Assembly (NCBI GenBank): GCA_963835535.1
Contig: CAWIFL010000002.1
Location: forward strand, 558,001 to 622,000
Source of the DNA: Fen-1245 sp963835535
GTDB taxonomy: Bacteria > Gemmatimonadota > Gemmatimonadetes > Gemmatimonadales > JACORV01
Direction of reading: 5' to 3'
Length of the DNA: 64,000 nucleotides
Part shown: positions 46,049-54,308 of the stretch, one piece after another
Position numbering within the stretch: position 1 is the first letter of the stretch
How the letters are laid out: the number at the start of each line of letters is the position of its first letter
Made by a program: the position numbers and the translations under genes
The notes under the pieces: generated by a model
Seen by the model: the letters and a program-made list of their open reading frames with translations, nothing else
Database searches by the model: none
Told to the model about the DNA's origin: nothing

Positions 46049-48112
46049 TCAGTGCACCGGGGAAAGCGTCGCCGCGGGCACGCGCACGCGCCGCCCGCGC
46101 ACCAGGACCGTGGCCTCGTTGCCCTGCACCGTCTCGAGCTGCCCCTCGATGCCGAGCGTGGCGATGCGCACCCGGTCGCCGGGCGAGACCGGCCCGGCCG
46201 GGAGCTCGGGGAGCGGCAGCGGCGCTTCGTCGCGCGCTGCGGTGGCCGCGATCGCCTCCTCCACCAGCCGGCGCGCCTCCCGTTCCCGCTGCGCATCCCG
46301 TGCCAGCGCGATCGCCTTCTCGACCTCGGCGCGCGCCTCCAGCAGATAGGCGCGCTGCGCCTTCTTCCCGGCGCGCTCCAGCTCCTTTTCCCGGCGCCGC
46401 ACGTCCTCCTCGCGCGCCGCCACCTCGGCGCGGGCGCGGGCGAGCCCGCCGTCCTCGACGTCCAGCTCCGCCTCCCGCGCGGCCAGCTCCGCGTCGCGGC
46501 GGTCCGCCTCCTGGATCCGCTGCTCGAGCTGGGCCAGCGTCGTCTCGAGCGCGCGCACGTCGGCCGGCAGGGCGCGCTCCGCCTCCTCCAGCACCCCCGC
46601 GTCCACGCCCAGTCGGCGCGCGATCGCCAGGCCGTACGAGCGGCCGGGGATCCCCTTCGTGAACCGGAAGGTCGGCGTGAGCGTCGCGGCGTCGAACTGC
46701 AGCGAGCCGTTCACGATCCCCGGCTCGCGCTCGGCCAGCTCCTTGAGGGAGCCCAGGTGCGTGGTCGCGATCGTCGTCGCGCCGCGCGCCGTCAGGGCCC
46801 GCAGCACCGCGCCGGCGAGCGCCGCGCCCTCCGCCGGATCGGTCCCGGTCCCCAGCTCGTCGAGCAGGACCAGCGCGCGCTCGTCCGCGCCCTCCAGCAC
46901 GTCCTTGATCGCCGCCACGTGGGCGCTGAAGGTCGAGAGGCTCTCCTGGATGCTCTGCCGGTCCCCGATGTCGGCGAACAGGGCGGCGAAGACCGGGAGC
47001 CGCGTCGCCGGCCCGACGGGCGGGATCACGCCGCTCTGGGCGAGGGCCACCACCAGACCGACCGCCTTGAGGAGCACCGTCTTCCCGCCCGTGTTCGGGC
47101 CGGAGACGAGGACGGTGCGCTCTTCCGGCTCGAGCGCGAGATGGAACGGCACCGCGGGCGCCTCGCCGCGGAGCAGGAGCGGGTGCCTCCCGTGCACGAT
47201 GGCCAGCGCGCCGCCCTCGCCGACCTCGGGGCGGGTCGCCTTGGCGTCGAGCGCGAACCGGGCGCGGGCCGAACAGCAGTCGGCGGCGATGAGCATCTCG
47301 AAGACGCCGTCGAGCGCGTCGGCGTGGGGCCGGAGCCGCTCGGTCAGGGTGCGGAGCACGCGCATCGCCTCGCGCGCCTCCGCGGCCTCGGCCTCGCGGA
47401 GCTGGTTGCCCAGCTCGATGGCCTCCGCCGGCTCGACGAAGAGCGTGGCGTGCGTCGCCGACTCGTCGTGGACGATCCCGCCCAGGCGCGAGCGCGCCTC
47501 GCGCCGGACCGGGATGACGTACCGGCCGCCGCGCAGCGTGGGCGTGGCGTCGGACGGGACGAGCCGCGCATCGAGCGACGCCGCCAGGGCGCCGAGCTTC
47601 CGGATCAGCGTCTCGCGCACCTCGCGGACGTCGCGGCGCGCGCGGGCGAGGTCCCGCGAGGCCGCGTCCCGGACGAGGCCGTCGGGCTCGAGCGACGTCG
47701 CCAGCGCGTCCTCCAGCTCGCGCGGGGGGAGCGCCGCGGCGAGCGCCGCGACCAGCGGGGCCGTCTGCGCCGCCCGGGTCAGGCGGCCGTGCACGGCGCG
47801 GGCGGCGGCGAGCACGCGGCCGATCGCCGCCAGCTCCGCGCCCTCGAGCACCGAGCCCTCGAGGCGGAGCCGGGCCACAGCGGACGTGACGTCGTCGAAC
47901 GGCTCGGGGGCGAGGTCGTCGCCGGCGCCGAGGCGCACGGCATACTGCTCGACGCGATCGAGCTCGTGCGAGACCAGCCAGGCGTCGGTTCGGGGGCGGA
48001 GGGCCCGGACGCGGGCGGCGCCCAGGGCGGAAACTGCGTGGTCTGCTACAAGATCGAGCGCGGCGTGGAACTCGATGGCGACGAGGGCGGGCTCGGCAAA
48101 CCCCTCTCTCAT
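46049..48112 (-). CDS. mutS2: MutS2-family endonuclease lacking a C-terminal Smr domain
   Basis: 687 residues against about 780 for the family. Core: clamp and lever helices, Walker A GPNTGGKT near 320, DIGDRQSIQESLSTFSAH, Walker B LDELGTGTDP, then coiled coil and a KOW-like segment (PVSPGDRVRIATLGIEGQLE ... RVRVPAATLSPVH). The protein ends where the Smr nuclease domain would begin. MutS2 suppresses recombination or rescues stalled ribosomes by mRNA/DNA cleavage; without Smr it must act as an ATPase clamp or borrow a nuclease. Confidence 0.88.
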   Translation of the reverse strand: MREGFAEPALVAIEFHAALDLVADHAVSALGAARVRALRPRTDAWLVSHELDRVEQYAVRLGAGDDLAPEPFDDVTSAVARLRLEGSVLEGAELAAIGRVLAAARAVHGRLTRAAQTAPLVAALAAALPPRELEDALATSLEPDGLVRDAASRDLARARRDVREVRETLIRKLGALAASLDARLVPSDATPTLRGGRYVIPVRREARSRLGGIVHDESATHATLFVEPAEAIELGNQLREAEAAEAREAMRVLRTLTERLRPHADALDGVFEMLIAADCCSARARFALDAKATRPEVGEGGALAIVHGRHPLLLRGEAPAVPFHLALEPEERTVLVSGPNTGGKTVLLKAVGLVVALAQSGVIPPVGPATRLPVFAALFADIGDRQSIQESLSTFSAHVAAIKDVLEGADERALVLLDELGTGTDPAEGAALAGAVLRALTARGATTIATTHLGSLKELAEREPGIVNGSLQFDAATLTPTFRFTKGIPGRSYGLAIARRLGVDAGVLEEAERALPADVRALETTLAQLEQRIQEADRRDAELAAREAELDVEDGGLARARAEVAAREEDVRRREKELERAGKKAQRAYLLEARAEVEKAIALARDAQREREARRLVEEAIAATAARDEAPLPLPELPAGPVSPGDRVRIATLGIEGQLETVQGNEATVLVRGRRVRVPAATLSPVH

Positions 48113-48555
48113 GATGTCGCGGCGAGTTCCTCGCGGGCGACGCGGTTGACGTCCTTCCCCTCCGCGCGCCCCTTGAACTGCGGCATCACGGTCTTCATCA
48201 GGGCGCCGAGGTCCCTGGCGCCGGCCGCGATGGCGGCGCGCACGGCCGCCCGGATCTCCTCCTCGCTCACCGCCGGCGGGAGGTACTTCTCCAGCTCGGT
48301 GATCTCGAACTGCTCCTTGTCGGCCGCGTCGCCGCGGCCGCCCGCCCGGAAGGCGTCGACGGACTCCCGGCGCCGCTTGATGCCGCGGCGCAGGACCTCG
48401 ACGACCTCGGGGTCCTCGAGGGCGTGCCCGAGCTCGATGTCGCGGTTACCGATGTCGGAGAGGATCGTGGAGTAGAGGAGGGTGCGGTGCTGGTCCCGAC
48501 CCTTGCGCGCCGCATTCAGCGCGGCGCGGAGCTGCTCGGCGAGACTACCGTTCAC
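48109..48555 (-). CDS. yqeY: GatB/YqeY domain protein
   Basis: 148 residues. The family pattern AALNAARKGRDQHRTLLYS, EEVLRRGIKRRRESVDAF and a helical tail with FKGRAEGKDVNRVAREEL are all present. Related to the tail of GatB; thought to bind tRNA. Normal place between rpsU and dnaG. It overlaps rpsU by 11 bases and mutS2 by four. Confidence 0.9.
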   Translation of the reverse strand: MNGSLAEQLRAALNAARKGRDQHRTLLYSTILSDIGNRDIELGHALEDPEVVEVLRRGIKRRRESVDAFRAGGRGDAADKEQFEITELEKYLPPAVSEEEIRAAVRAAIAAGARDLGALMKTVMPQFKGRAEGKDVNRVAREELAATS

Positions 48556-48736
48556 TACGGCTGCGGCGATTCTTGCGGCGCGCAGCGTTCATCTTGCGCT
48601 TCCGGCGCTCACTGGGCTTCTCGTAGTGCCGATGCTTGCGGAGGTCGGAGAGGATCCCCGCCTTCTCGCACTTCTTCTTGAAGCGCTTCAGCGCGCGCTC
48701 GAAGTTCTCGTCTTCGTGGATGATCACTTCAGGCAT
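48545..48736 (-). CDS. rpsU: 30S ribosomal protein S21
   Basis: 63 residues from MPEVIIHEDENFERALKRF, highly basic tail. An in-frame ATG four codons upstream is possible but the family starts at MPEV. Heads the rpsU-yqeY-mutS2-dnaG macromolecular synthesis run. Confidence 0.94.
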   Translation of the reverse strand: MPEVIIHEDENFERALKRFKKKCEKAGILSDLRKHRHYEKPSERRKRKMNAARRKNRRSRSER

Positions 48737-48814
48737 GTAGCCCGCCAACCTCCAAGAGGGTGTATCCAGCGCAACCTTGAAAATTTACGCGGGTCAGTGT
48801 GGCCGGACAAGTAC

Positions 48815-48841
48815 GAGGGGTTAGGGGTCCCCTGACCCCTC
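48815..48841. repeat. 27-bp near-perfect palindrome of the GGGGTTA heptamer family
   Basis: GAGGGGTTAGGGG, one base, then CCCCTGACCCCTC; a single T/G mismatch. It lies seven bases past the HIT-protein stop and could also act as its terminator. Same unit as the array inside the asparaginase gene. Confidence 0.85.
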
Positions 48842-48847
48842 TCCTTC

Positions 48848-49186
48848 TCATCCCGGAGGCCAGTGCATCGCCCGGCCGCCGAGCACGTGGACGTGGATGT
48901 GCGGCACGGTCTGCCCCGCCTCGGCCTTGGTGTTGAGGACCACCCGGTAGCCGCGGGCGGCCACCTTCTGCTGGCGGGCCACTTCCCGCGCCGCCACGAG
49001 CAGCTCGCCGAGGAGCGCCACGTCCTCGGCCTCGTTCAGGGACTCCACGTGCAGCGTCGGGATCACGAGCACGTGCACCGGCGCCTGCGGATTGATGTCC
49101 TTGATGGCGATCACCGTGGGGGTCCTGTAGACGACGTCGGCCTTGACCTCGCCCTTGATGATCTTGCAGAACAGGCAGTCGTTCAC
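48848..49186 (-). CDS. HIT-family nucleotide hydrolase (HINT-like)
   Basis: 112 residues, GTG start with GGAGG upstream. CLFCKIIKGEV at the start and the histidine triad HIHVHVLGG with H96, H98, H100. Hydrolyses purine nucleoside phosphoramidates; physiological substrate unknown. Eleven bases after rsmE. Confidence 0.93.
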   Translation of the reverse strand: MNDCLFCKIIKGEVKADVVYRTPTVIAIKDINPQAPVHVLVIPTLHVESLNEAEDVALLGELLVAAREVARQQKVAARGYRVVLNTKAEAGQTVPHIHVHVLGGRAMHWPPG

Positions 49187-49196
49187 CGCACCCTCC

Positions 49197-49949
49197 TCAC
49201 TGGTCTTTCCGCCCCCTCATCGCCGCCGTCATCGCCAACGCCGCCACCGCCGCCGTGTCGAAACGCAGGGTGGACCGGCCCAGCGTCACCGGCTTGAAGC
49301 CCGCCCCCTTGAGCGCGGCCAGCTCCGCCTCGCTGAAGCCGCCCTCGGGCCCGATGGCCCACTGCACCGCCGCGCCCTCCCTGAGCGGCGGCATCGGGCC
49401 GCCCTCGGGATCGGCCAGAAACCGCATCGGGGCGTGCGCCGGGCCCACGCCGGGCGGCTGCCGGATCGCCTCGCCCAGCGAGACTGGCGTGCCGATGGCC
49501 GGCGTCCAGGTCGCCCCGCACTGCTTCACGGCCTCGCGGGCGCGCGCCGCCGCCTTCTCGACGTGCATCGCCTGGAAGCGCGAGGCCACGCCGGCCACCC
49601 GCTCCGCCAGCACCGGGACGATCCGGGTCGCCCCCAGCTCCGTCGCCTTCTCCACCGCGCTCAGGAACCGGTCGCGGTCCCCCGCGCCCAGGATCAGCTC
49701 GGTGGGCGGCGGCGCGCCGATCATCGTGGTGGCCATCACGCGCGCCGACACGATCCGCTCCTCGATCGAGATCCGCGCCGTCGCCACCGCGCCGCGCCCG
49801 TCCACCAGCCGGATGACCGAGCCCTCGCCGACCCGCCGCACCTTGAGGTGATGCGCTTCGTCCTCGTCCAGGATGACGACACCGCCGGCCAGGAACGGCC
49901 CGCGCGCGACCACGGTCGCCGACGGGGGAGCGCCGCCCCTGAGGCTCAT
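49197..49949 (-). CDS. rsmE: 16S rRNA m3U1498 methyltransferase
   Basis: 250 residues. N-terminal PUA-like barrel (HHLKVRRVGEGSVI), SPOUT domain with KATELGATRIVPV and the knot IGPEGGFSEAELAAL. Common partner of dnaJ, with which it shares ATGA. Confidence 0.93.
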   Translation of the reverse strand: MSLRGGAPPSATVVARGPFLAGGVVILDEDEAHHLKVRRVGEGSVIRLVDGRGAVATARISIEERIVSARVMATTMIGAPPPTELILGAGDRDRFLSAVEKATELGATRIVPVLAERVAGVASRFQAMHVEKAAARAREAVKQCGATWTPAIGTPVSLGEAIRQPPGVGPAHAPMRFLADPEGGPMPPLREGAAVQWAIGPEGGFSEAELAALKGAGFKPVTLGRSTLRFDTAAVAALAMTAAMRGRKDQ

Positions 49950-51094
49950 GCGCCGAGCGCGTCCCGCATCCGGTTCCAGAACGACCGGCCGGCGCGGCCC
50001 GCGGGCGGCTCGCCCTCGTGCTGCGACAGCTCGCGGAACAGCTTCTCCATCTCGGGCGAGAGCCGCTCGGGCGTCCAGACGCCGATGCGCACGTGCAGGT
50101 CGCCCTTGCTCCCGGCGCCGAGGTGCGGCAGCCCCCGGTGCTTGAGGCGCAGCACCGTCCCCGCCTGCGTCCCCGGCGGGACCTTCAGCTTCTCGTCGCC
50201 GTACGGCGTCGGCACGACCACCTCGGCGCCGAGCGCCGCCTGGCTGAAGGAGAGCGGGAGATCGTACACGAGGTCGTCCTCGTGCCGCTCGAACCGCTCG
50301 TCGTCCTCGACCTCCAGCATCACGACCAGGTCGCCGGCCGGGCCGCCGCGCGGCCCCGCGTGTCCCTGCCCCCTGAGCGTGATGTAGTTGGACGACGACA
50401 CGCCGGGCGGCACGTCCACCGCGACCGTGCGGTCGGTCCGGGTGCGCCCGTCGCCCCGGCAGATCGGACAGGGCTCGGCGATCACGCGCCCCTCGCCCGC
50501 GCAGGTCGGGCAGGGCGAAACGGAGACGAACTGGCCGAAGATGGAGCGCTGCGCGCGCCGCACTTCCCCGCTTCCGCCGCAGGTCTGGCAGGTCTTCGCC
50601 GACGTCCCGGGCTTGGCGCCCGAGCCGCCGCAGGTCTCGCAGGGGACGAGCACCTTGTACTTCAGCGTCTTCTTGGCGCCCGTCGCCACCTCGGTCAGCG
50701 TGAGCGTCACCGCCGCCCGCAGGTCGTTGCCCTGGCGATCGGCGTGGTGCGAGTGGCGCCCGCCGAACAGGTCCTCGAATCCGCCGAAGCCCCCGCCCCC
50801 GAAGTCGCGCATGAAGATGTTGAGCGCCTCGGAGAGGTCGAACGCATGGAAGCCGTACGCCTGCCCCGCCCCGCCCTTGAGCCCGGCTTCGCCGTAGCGG
50901 TCATACACGGTGCGCTTCTGCGGGTCGCGGAGCACCTCGTACGCCTCGGTCACTTCCTTGAAGCGCGCCTCGGCCTCGCGGTCGCCGTCGTTGCGGTCGG
51001 GGTGGAATTCCATCGCGAGCCGGCGATACGCCTTCTTCAGCGTGGCCTCGTCGGCATCCCGGCTCACGCCCAGGACTTCGTAGAAGTCGCTCAT
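49946..51094 (-). CDS. dnaJ: Chaperone DnaJ
   Basis: 382 residues. J domain with HPD at 31-33, Gly/Phe-rich stretch (GGGGFGGFEDLFGG), four CxxCxGxG zinc repeats (CETCGGSG, CQTCGGSG, CPTCAGEG, CPICRGDG) and substrate-binding C-domains. Stimulates DnaK. dnaK and grpE are not in the window; here dnaJ is coupled to hrcA. Confidence 0.96.
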   Translation of the reverse strand: MSDFYEVLGVSRDADEATLKKAYRRLAMEFHPDRNDGDREAEARFKEVTEAYEVLRDPQKRTVYDRYGEAGLKGGAGQAYGFHAFDLSEALNIFMRDFGGGGFGGFEDLFGGRHSHHADRQGNDLRAAVTLTLTEVATGAKKTLKYKVLVPCETCGGSGAKPGTSAKTCQTCGGSGEVRRAQRSIFGQFVSVSPCPTCAGEGRVIAEPCPICRGDGRTRTDRTVAVDVPPGVSSSNYITLRGQGHAGPRGGPAGDLVVMLEVEDDERFERHEDDLVYDLPLSFSQAALGAEVVVPTPYGDEKLKVPPGTQAGTVLRLKHRGLPHLGAGSKGDLHVRIGVWTPERLSPEMEKLFRELSQHEGEPPAGRAGRSFWNRMRDALGA

Positions 51095-52128
51095 TTGAGG
51101 AGGTCGCCGACCAGCTTCGAGGTGTGCGCCACGAGCGAGGCGACCTTGTCGTAGGGCATCCGCGTGGGACCCAGGACCCCGATCACGCCCGAGAGCGGAC
51201 CGGACCGGTACGGCGCGGTGACGAGCGTGAGCTTGGAGAGATGGCGGCTCTGGTTCTCGCCGCCGATCGTCACGGTGAGTCCGACCGCGTTGCTCCGCGT
51301 CTCGAGTGCCTTCCGCAGGACGTCGCGCTGCTCGGTCAACTCGATCAGCTCGCGCATCCGCTCGCCCGACGAGAACTCCGGCTGTTCCGCCAGCACGGAC
51401 GTGCGGCCGAGGACGACGTCCTGCGCGTCCGCCGCGGGCACGTCGAACAGCTGGTCGCCGGTCGCGATGAAGATGTCGAGCAGATCCCCCTCGGCCGGCG
51501 TGCTCGCGCTGTCGCGCACCCGTTCCGGCAGCGTCTGGCGGATCTCGCGCAGCGTCAGGCCGCCGAGCCGCTCGTTCAGGACGACGTTGAGGCTCGTGAC
51601 CGCCTCCGGGTGCAGCGTGCCGGGCACCTCGACGAAGATGGTGCGCACCACGCCGCTCTTCAGCGTGAGGACCAGCAGCAGCCGATCGTTCGAGACCGCG
51701 ATCAGCTCGATCCGTTCGAGGGTGGCCGCGTCGAGCGACGGCGCCACCGCCACGCCCAGCTCCTGCGTGAGCACGCTCAGCACCTGCGCGGCCCGCCGCA
51801 CGACCGCGGAGACCGCCGAGCCCTCGGCCATGAGGTCCTCGCGCAGCCTCTCTTCCTGCCGCGGCGTGAAGGACGGGAAGCGCATCAGCGAATCCACGTA
51901 GAGGCGGTAGGCGCGGTCGGTCGGCACGCGCCCGGCCGACGTGTGCGGATGGAAGAGGAACCCCTTCTCCTCCAGGTCGCTCATCGCGTTGCGGATGGTC
52001 GCGGCGGACACGCCGAGGCCGAACCGCCGGGCCACGGTGCGGCTGCCCACCGGCTCGGCGGTCTCGACGTAGCTCAGCACGACGGCCTCGAGGACCCGCC
52101 GCTCGCGCTCGGTCAGGGATTCTTGCAT
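51091..52128 (-). CDS. hrcA: Heat-inducible transcription repressor HrcA
   Basis: 345 residues. Winged helix RTVARRFGLGVSAATIRNAM and FLFHPHTSAGRVPTDRAYR, GAF-like domain and the conserved ending (LSGVIGVLGPTRMPYDKVASLVAHTS). HrcA binds CIRCE elements upstream of chaperone operons. I found no TTAGCACTC-type inverted repeat before hrcA, so autoregulation is not evident here. Confidence 0.93.
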   Translation of the reverse strand: MQESLTERERRVLEAVVLSYVETAEPVGSRTVARRFGLGVSAATIRNAMSDLEEKGFLFHPHTSAGRVPTDRAYRLYVDSLMRFPSFTPRQEERLREDLMAEGSAVSAVVRRAAQVLSVLTQELGVAVAPSLDAATLERIELIAVSNDRLLLVLTLKSGVVRTIFVEVPGTLHPEAVTSLNVVLNERLGGLTLREIRQTLPERVRDSASTPAEGDLLDIFIATGDQLFDVPAADAQDVVLGRTSVLAEQPEFSSGERMRELIELTEQRDVLRKALETRSNAVGLTVTIGGENQSRHLSKLTLVTAPYRSGPLSGVIGVLGPTRMPYDKVASLVAHTSKLVGDLLK

Positions 52129-52155
52129 GGTCTCAAATTCAAGTCCCGCAGCAAT

Positions 52156-53328
52156 TTAGATACTGGCGACCAACTCGTCTAGGCGCAGCCAGCCCTGGGG
52201 GGTAAGACGCGCACGGGGGCACGGAGGCACGGAGGCCCGGGCGCCGCCGGAATCGGACGCACCGACGCACCGACGCACGGACGCACGGGCAGGTATTGGC
52301 TCCACTTCCAGAACGGCCCAGCCGGCAGCTACCCAGCGCTCCAGCGTCTCGAGGAGCTTGGCCGGACAGGGATCCGGCAGCGCGATCCCGCGCCGCGTCC
52401 TCAGGCCGAGGTACAGCTGCTCCAGCCGGCGCTGGTGGTGGTTCAGGATCTCGTGCCCGGCCATCGGCGTCCTCCCCTGCTCCAGCTTCTCCTGCCACCG
52501 CACGTACGTCGGCTCGTTCCACCACCGGCTCACGCCGTCGAAGCTGTGGGCCGCGGGGCCCAGGCCGAGGTACGGCTCCAGCTGCCAGTAAGCGCGGTTG
52601 TGCACCGCCTCCCGGCCCGCGCGCGCCGCATTCGACACTTCGTAGAACACGTACCCGGCGGCGCCGAGACATTCGTGCGCCAGCAGGTACTCCTCCTCGT
52701 AGCGCTCGTCCTCCGCGGGCGCGACGTCGCCGCGGTCCACCTGGCGGAACAGCGGCGTCCCGTGCTCGACCGTGAGCCCGTAGAGCGAGACGTGATCCGG
52801 CTCCAGCGCGATCGCCGCCTCGAGGTCGCGCCGCCAGTCGCGCCGCAGATCGGGAGGGAGCGCGAAGATCAGGTCGAGCGAGAGGTTGCCGATCCCGGCG
52901 GCGCGCGCCGTGCGCACCGCCGCGCCGATCCGGGCCGCGTCGTGGGTCCGGTGCATCCAGGCCAGCACGCGGTCGTCGAACGACTGCGCGCCGAGCGAGA
53001 TGCGGTTCACGCCGGCCGTGGCCCAGGCCCGCACGCTCTCCGGGGTGACGTCCTCGGGGTTCGCCTCGAGCGTGAACTCGGCGAGGGCGGGCTCGAAGGT
53101 GAGCAGTCGCGCCAGCGCCGCGATCCCGTCGCCGCCCAGCCGCGAGGGCGTCCCGCCGCCCAGGTACAGGGTCTCGACCGCCCGCGCGCCCGTCAGCGCG
53201 ACCTCGCGCCCGAGCGCGGCCAGGTACGCGGCGACCGGCACGGTGCGCCGCACCGCGATGCTGAAGTCACAGTAGGTGCAGCGCCGCCCGCAGAACGGCA
53301 CGTGCACGTACAGATGGCGCGTCGTCAC
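52156..53328 (-). CDS. hemW: Radical SAM heme chaperone HemW (HemN-like), with repeat-derived insertion near the C-terminus
   Basis: 390 residues from GTG overlapping the dprA stop (GTGA). CxxxCxxC cluster C13/C17/C20 (FCGRRCTYCDF), GGGTPS, and the HemW substrate-side motifs (NLSLDLIFALP; YEVSNAARAG; GLGPAAHSFDG). The absence of the extra Cys of the CxxxCxxCxC pattern favours HemW over coproporphyrinogen dehydrogenase HemN. Two 8-bp repeat arrays insert about 30 residues (ARASVRRCVGASDSGGARAS ...) before the final RLTPQGWLRLDELV wing. Confidence 0.9.
   Translation of the reverse strand: MTTRHLYVHVPFCGRRCTYCDFSIAVRRTVPVAAYLAALGREVALTGARAVETLYLGGGTPSRLGGDGIAALARLLTFEPALAEFTLEANPEDVTPESVRAWATAGVNRISLGAQSFDDRVLAWMHRTHDAARIGAAVRTARAAGIGNLSLDLIFALPPDLRRDWRRDLEAAIALEPDHVSLYGLTVEHGTPLFRQVDRGDVAPAEDERYEEEYLLAHECLGAAGYVFYEVSNAARAGREAVHNRAYWQLEPYLGLGPAAHSFDGVSRWWNEPTYVRWQEKLEQGRTPMAGHEILNHHQRRLEQLYLGLRTRRGIALPDPCPAKLLETLERWVAAGWAVLEVEPIPARASVRRCVGASDSGGARASVPPCPRARLTPQGWLRLDELVASI
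52209..52240 (+). repeat. 8-bp tandem array in the hemW 3' end (first)
   Basis: Four octamers: GCGCACGG, GGGCACGG, AGGCACGG, AGGCCCGG. Fifteen bases separate it from the second array. Confidence 0.85.
52255..52286 (+). repeat. 8-bp tandem array in the hemW 3' end (second)
   Basis: Four octamers: GGACGCAC, CGACGCAC, CGACGCAC, GGACGCAC. Same family as arrays at 58017 and 60761. Confidence 0.9.
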
Positions 53329-54308
53329 GACGCGGTGGTACTCGTCGCGCGGCGGGACCCAGCGGGCGGCGCATCGGAAGTGTCGTTCGCAGGTCGGTCC
53401 CCGTCCGGCGCCAAGACGAACTGCTTGCCCGGGAGCTGGACCGCGAGTCCCTTGAGCTCCAGCGACGAGAGCGCCGCCAGCAGGGTGCCGGCATCGAGCG
53501 CCGTGCGCTCCGCGATCTCGTCCACGTGCACCGGCTGGGCCGCCAGCAGGTCGAACACCTTCGCTTCCGCGTCGAGCAGGTCCGGCTCGGCGGCGAAGGC
53601 CAGCTCCACCTGTGCCGCCAGCTCGCGCCGCTCCCGCGCCTCGATCGCGTCGCCTTGGATCCCGTACGCGTCGAACAGGTCCTCGGGGCCGCGGTACACC
53701 GTCGCCCCTTCGCTGATGAGCTTGTTGGGGCTCTCCGCCGTCGCCTCGTCGATCCGGCCGGGCACGGCCAGAACGTGTTTGCCCAGGTTCAGCATCCAGC
53801 GCGCGGTGTTGCTCGTGCCCCCCGCGACCTTCCCTTCCACGACCAGCAGGTACTCCACCAGCCCCGCGATGATCCGGTTGCGGCGGGGGAAATGCTCCGG
53901 CCACGGGCGGGTGCCCGGCTCCATCTCGCTCAACAGGAGCCCCTTCCCGCGCACTTCGTCGTAGAGATCGCGGTTGCTCAGCGGGTAGCAGACGTCCACG
54001 CCGCCGCCCAGGACGGCGATGGTCCTCCCGCCGGCGTCGAGCGCGCCGCGGTGCGCGCGGGCGTCGAGGCCGCGGGCGAGTCCGCTCACGACCACGAGCG
54101 CGGCCCGCGCCGCCGCCTTCGCGGCGTCGTAGGTGACACGGATGCCGTACGATGAAGGGTGGCGGCTCCCGACGATGCCGACGCGCCGTCCCTCGAGCAT
54201 CCCGAGGTCGCCGAGGGCGTAGAGGCGCTCCGGTGGCTTCTCGACCAGCAGGACCGACTTGGGGAAGCACGGGTGGTCCCGCTCGAGGACCTGGATCTCC
54301 CCGTTCAC
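53325..54308 (-). CDS. dprA: DNA-processing protein DprA, with repeat-encoded C-terminal tail
   Basis: 327 residues from GTG overlapping the obg stop. Rossmann-like DprA fold: VGIVGSRHPSSYG, VVSGLARGLDARAHRGAL, FPRRNRIIAGL and EGKVAGGTSNTARWMLNLGK. The usual N-terminal SAM domain is missing. A DprA winged helix (VDEIAERTALDAGTLLAALS) follows, then a 28-residue tail (APDGDRPANDTSDAPPAGS ...) encoded by the 82-bp repeat. Loads RecA on incoming single-stranded DNA during transformation. Confidence 0.92.
   Translation of the reverse strand: MNGEIQVLERDHPCFPKSVLLVEKPPERLYALGDLGMLEGRRVGIVGSRHPSSYGIRVTYDAAKAAARAALVVVSGLARGLDARAHRGALDAGGRTIAVLGGGVDVCYPLSNRDLYDEVRGKGLLLSEMEPGTRPWPEHFPRRNRIIAGLVEYLLVVEGKVAGGTSNTARWMLNLGKHVLAVPGRIDEATAESPNKLISEGATVYRGPEDLFDAYGIQGDAIEARERRELAAQVELAFAAEPDLLDAEAKVFDLLAAQPVHVDEIAERTALDAGTLLAALSSLELKGLAVQLPGKQFVLAPDGDRPANDTSDAPPAGSRRATSTTAS
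53332..53413 (-). repeat. 82-bp gene-junction repeat, copy at dprA/hemW
   Basis: Full copy, gapless against those at 23655 and 36535. It ends four bases before the hemW GTG and encodes the DprA tail. Confidence 0.9.

Noticed and set aside
44255..48475. A 1406-codon plus-strand open frame over dnaG and mutS2
   Set aside because: Antisense shadow of two well-identified genes.
52129..52155. CIRCE operator before hrcA
   Set aside because: No TTAGCACTC/GAGTGCTAA half-sites are present in the gap or the start region.
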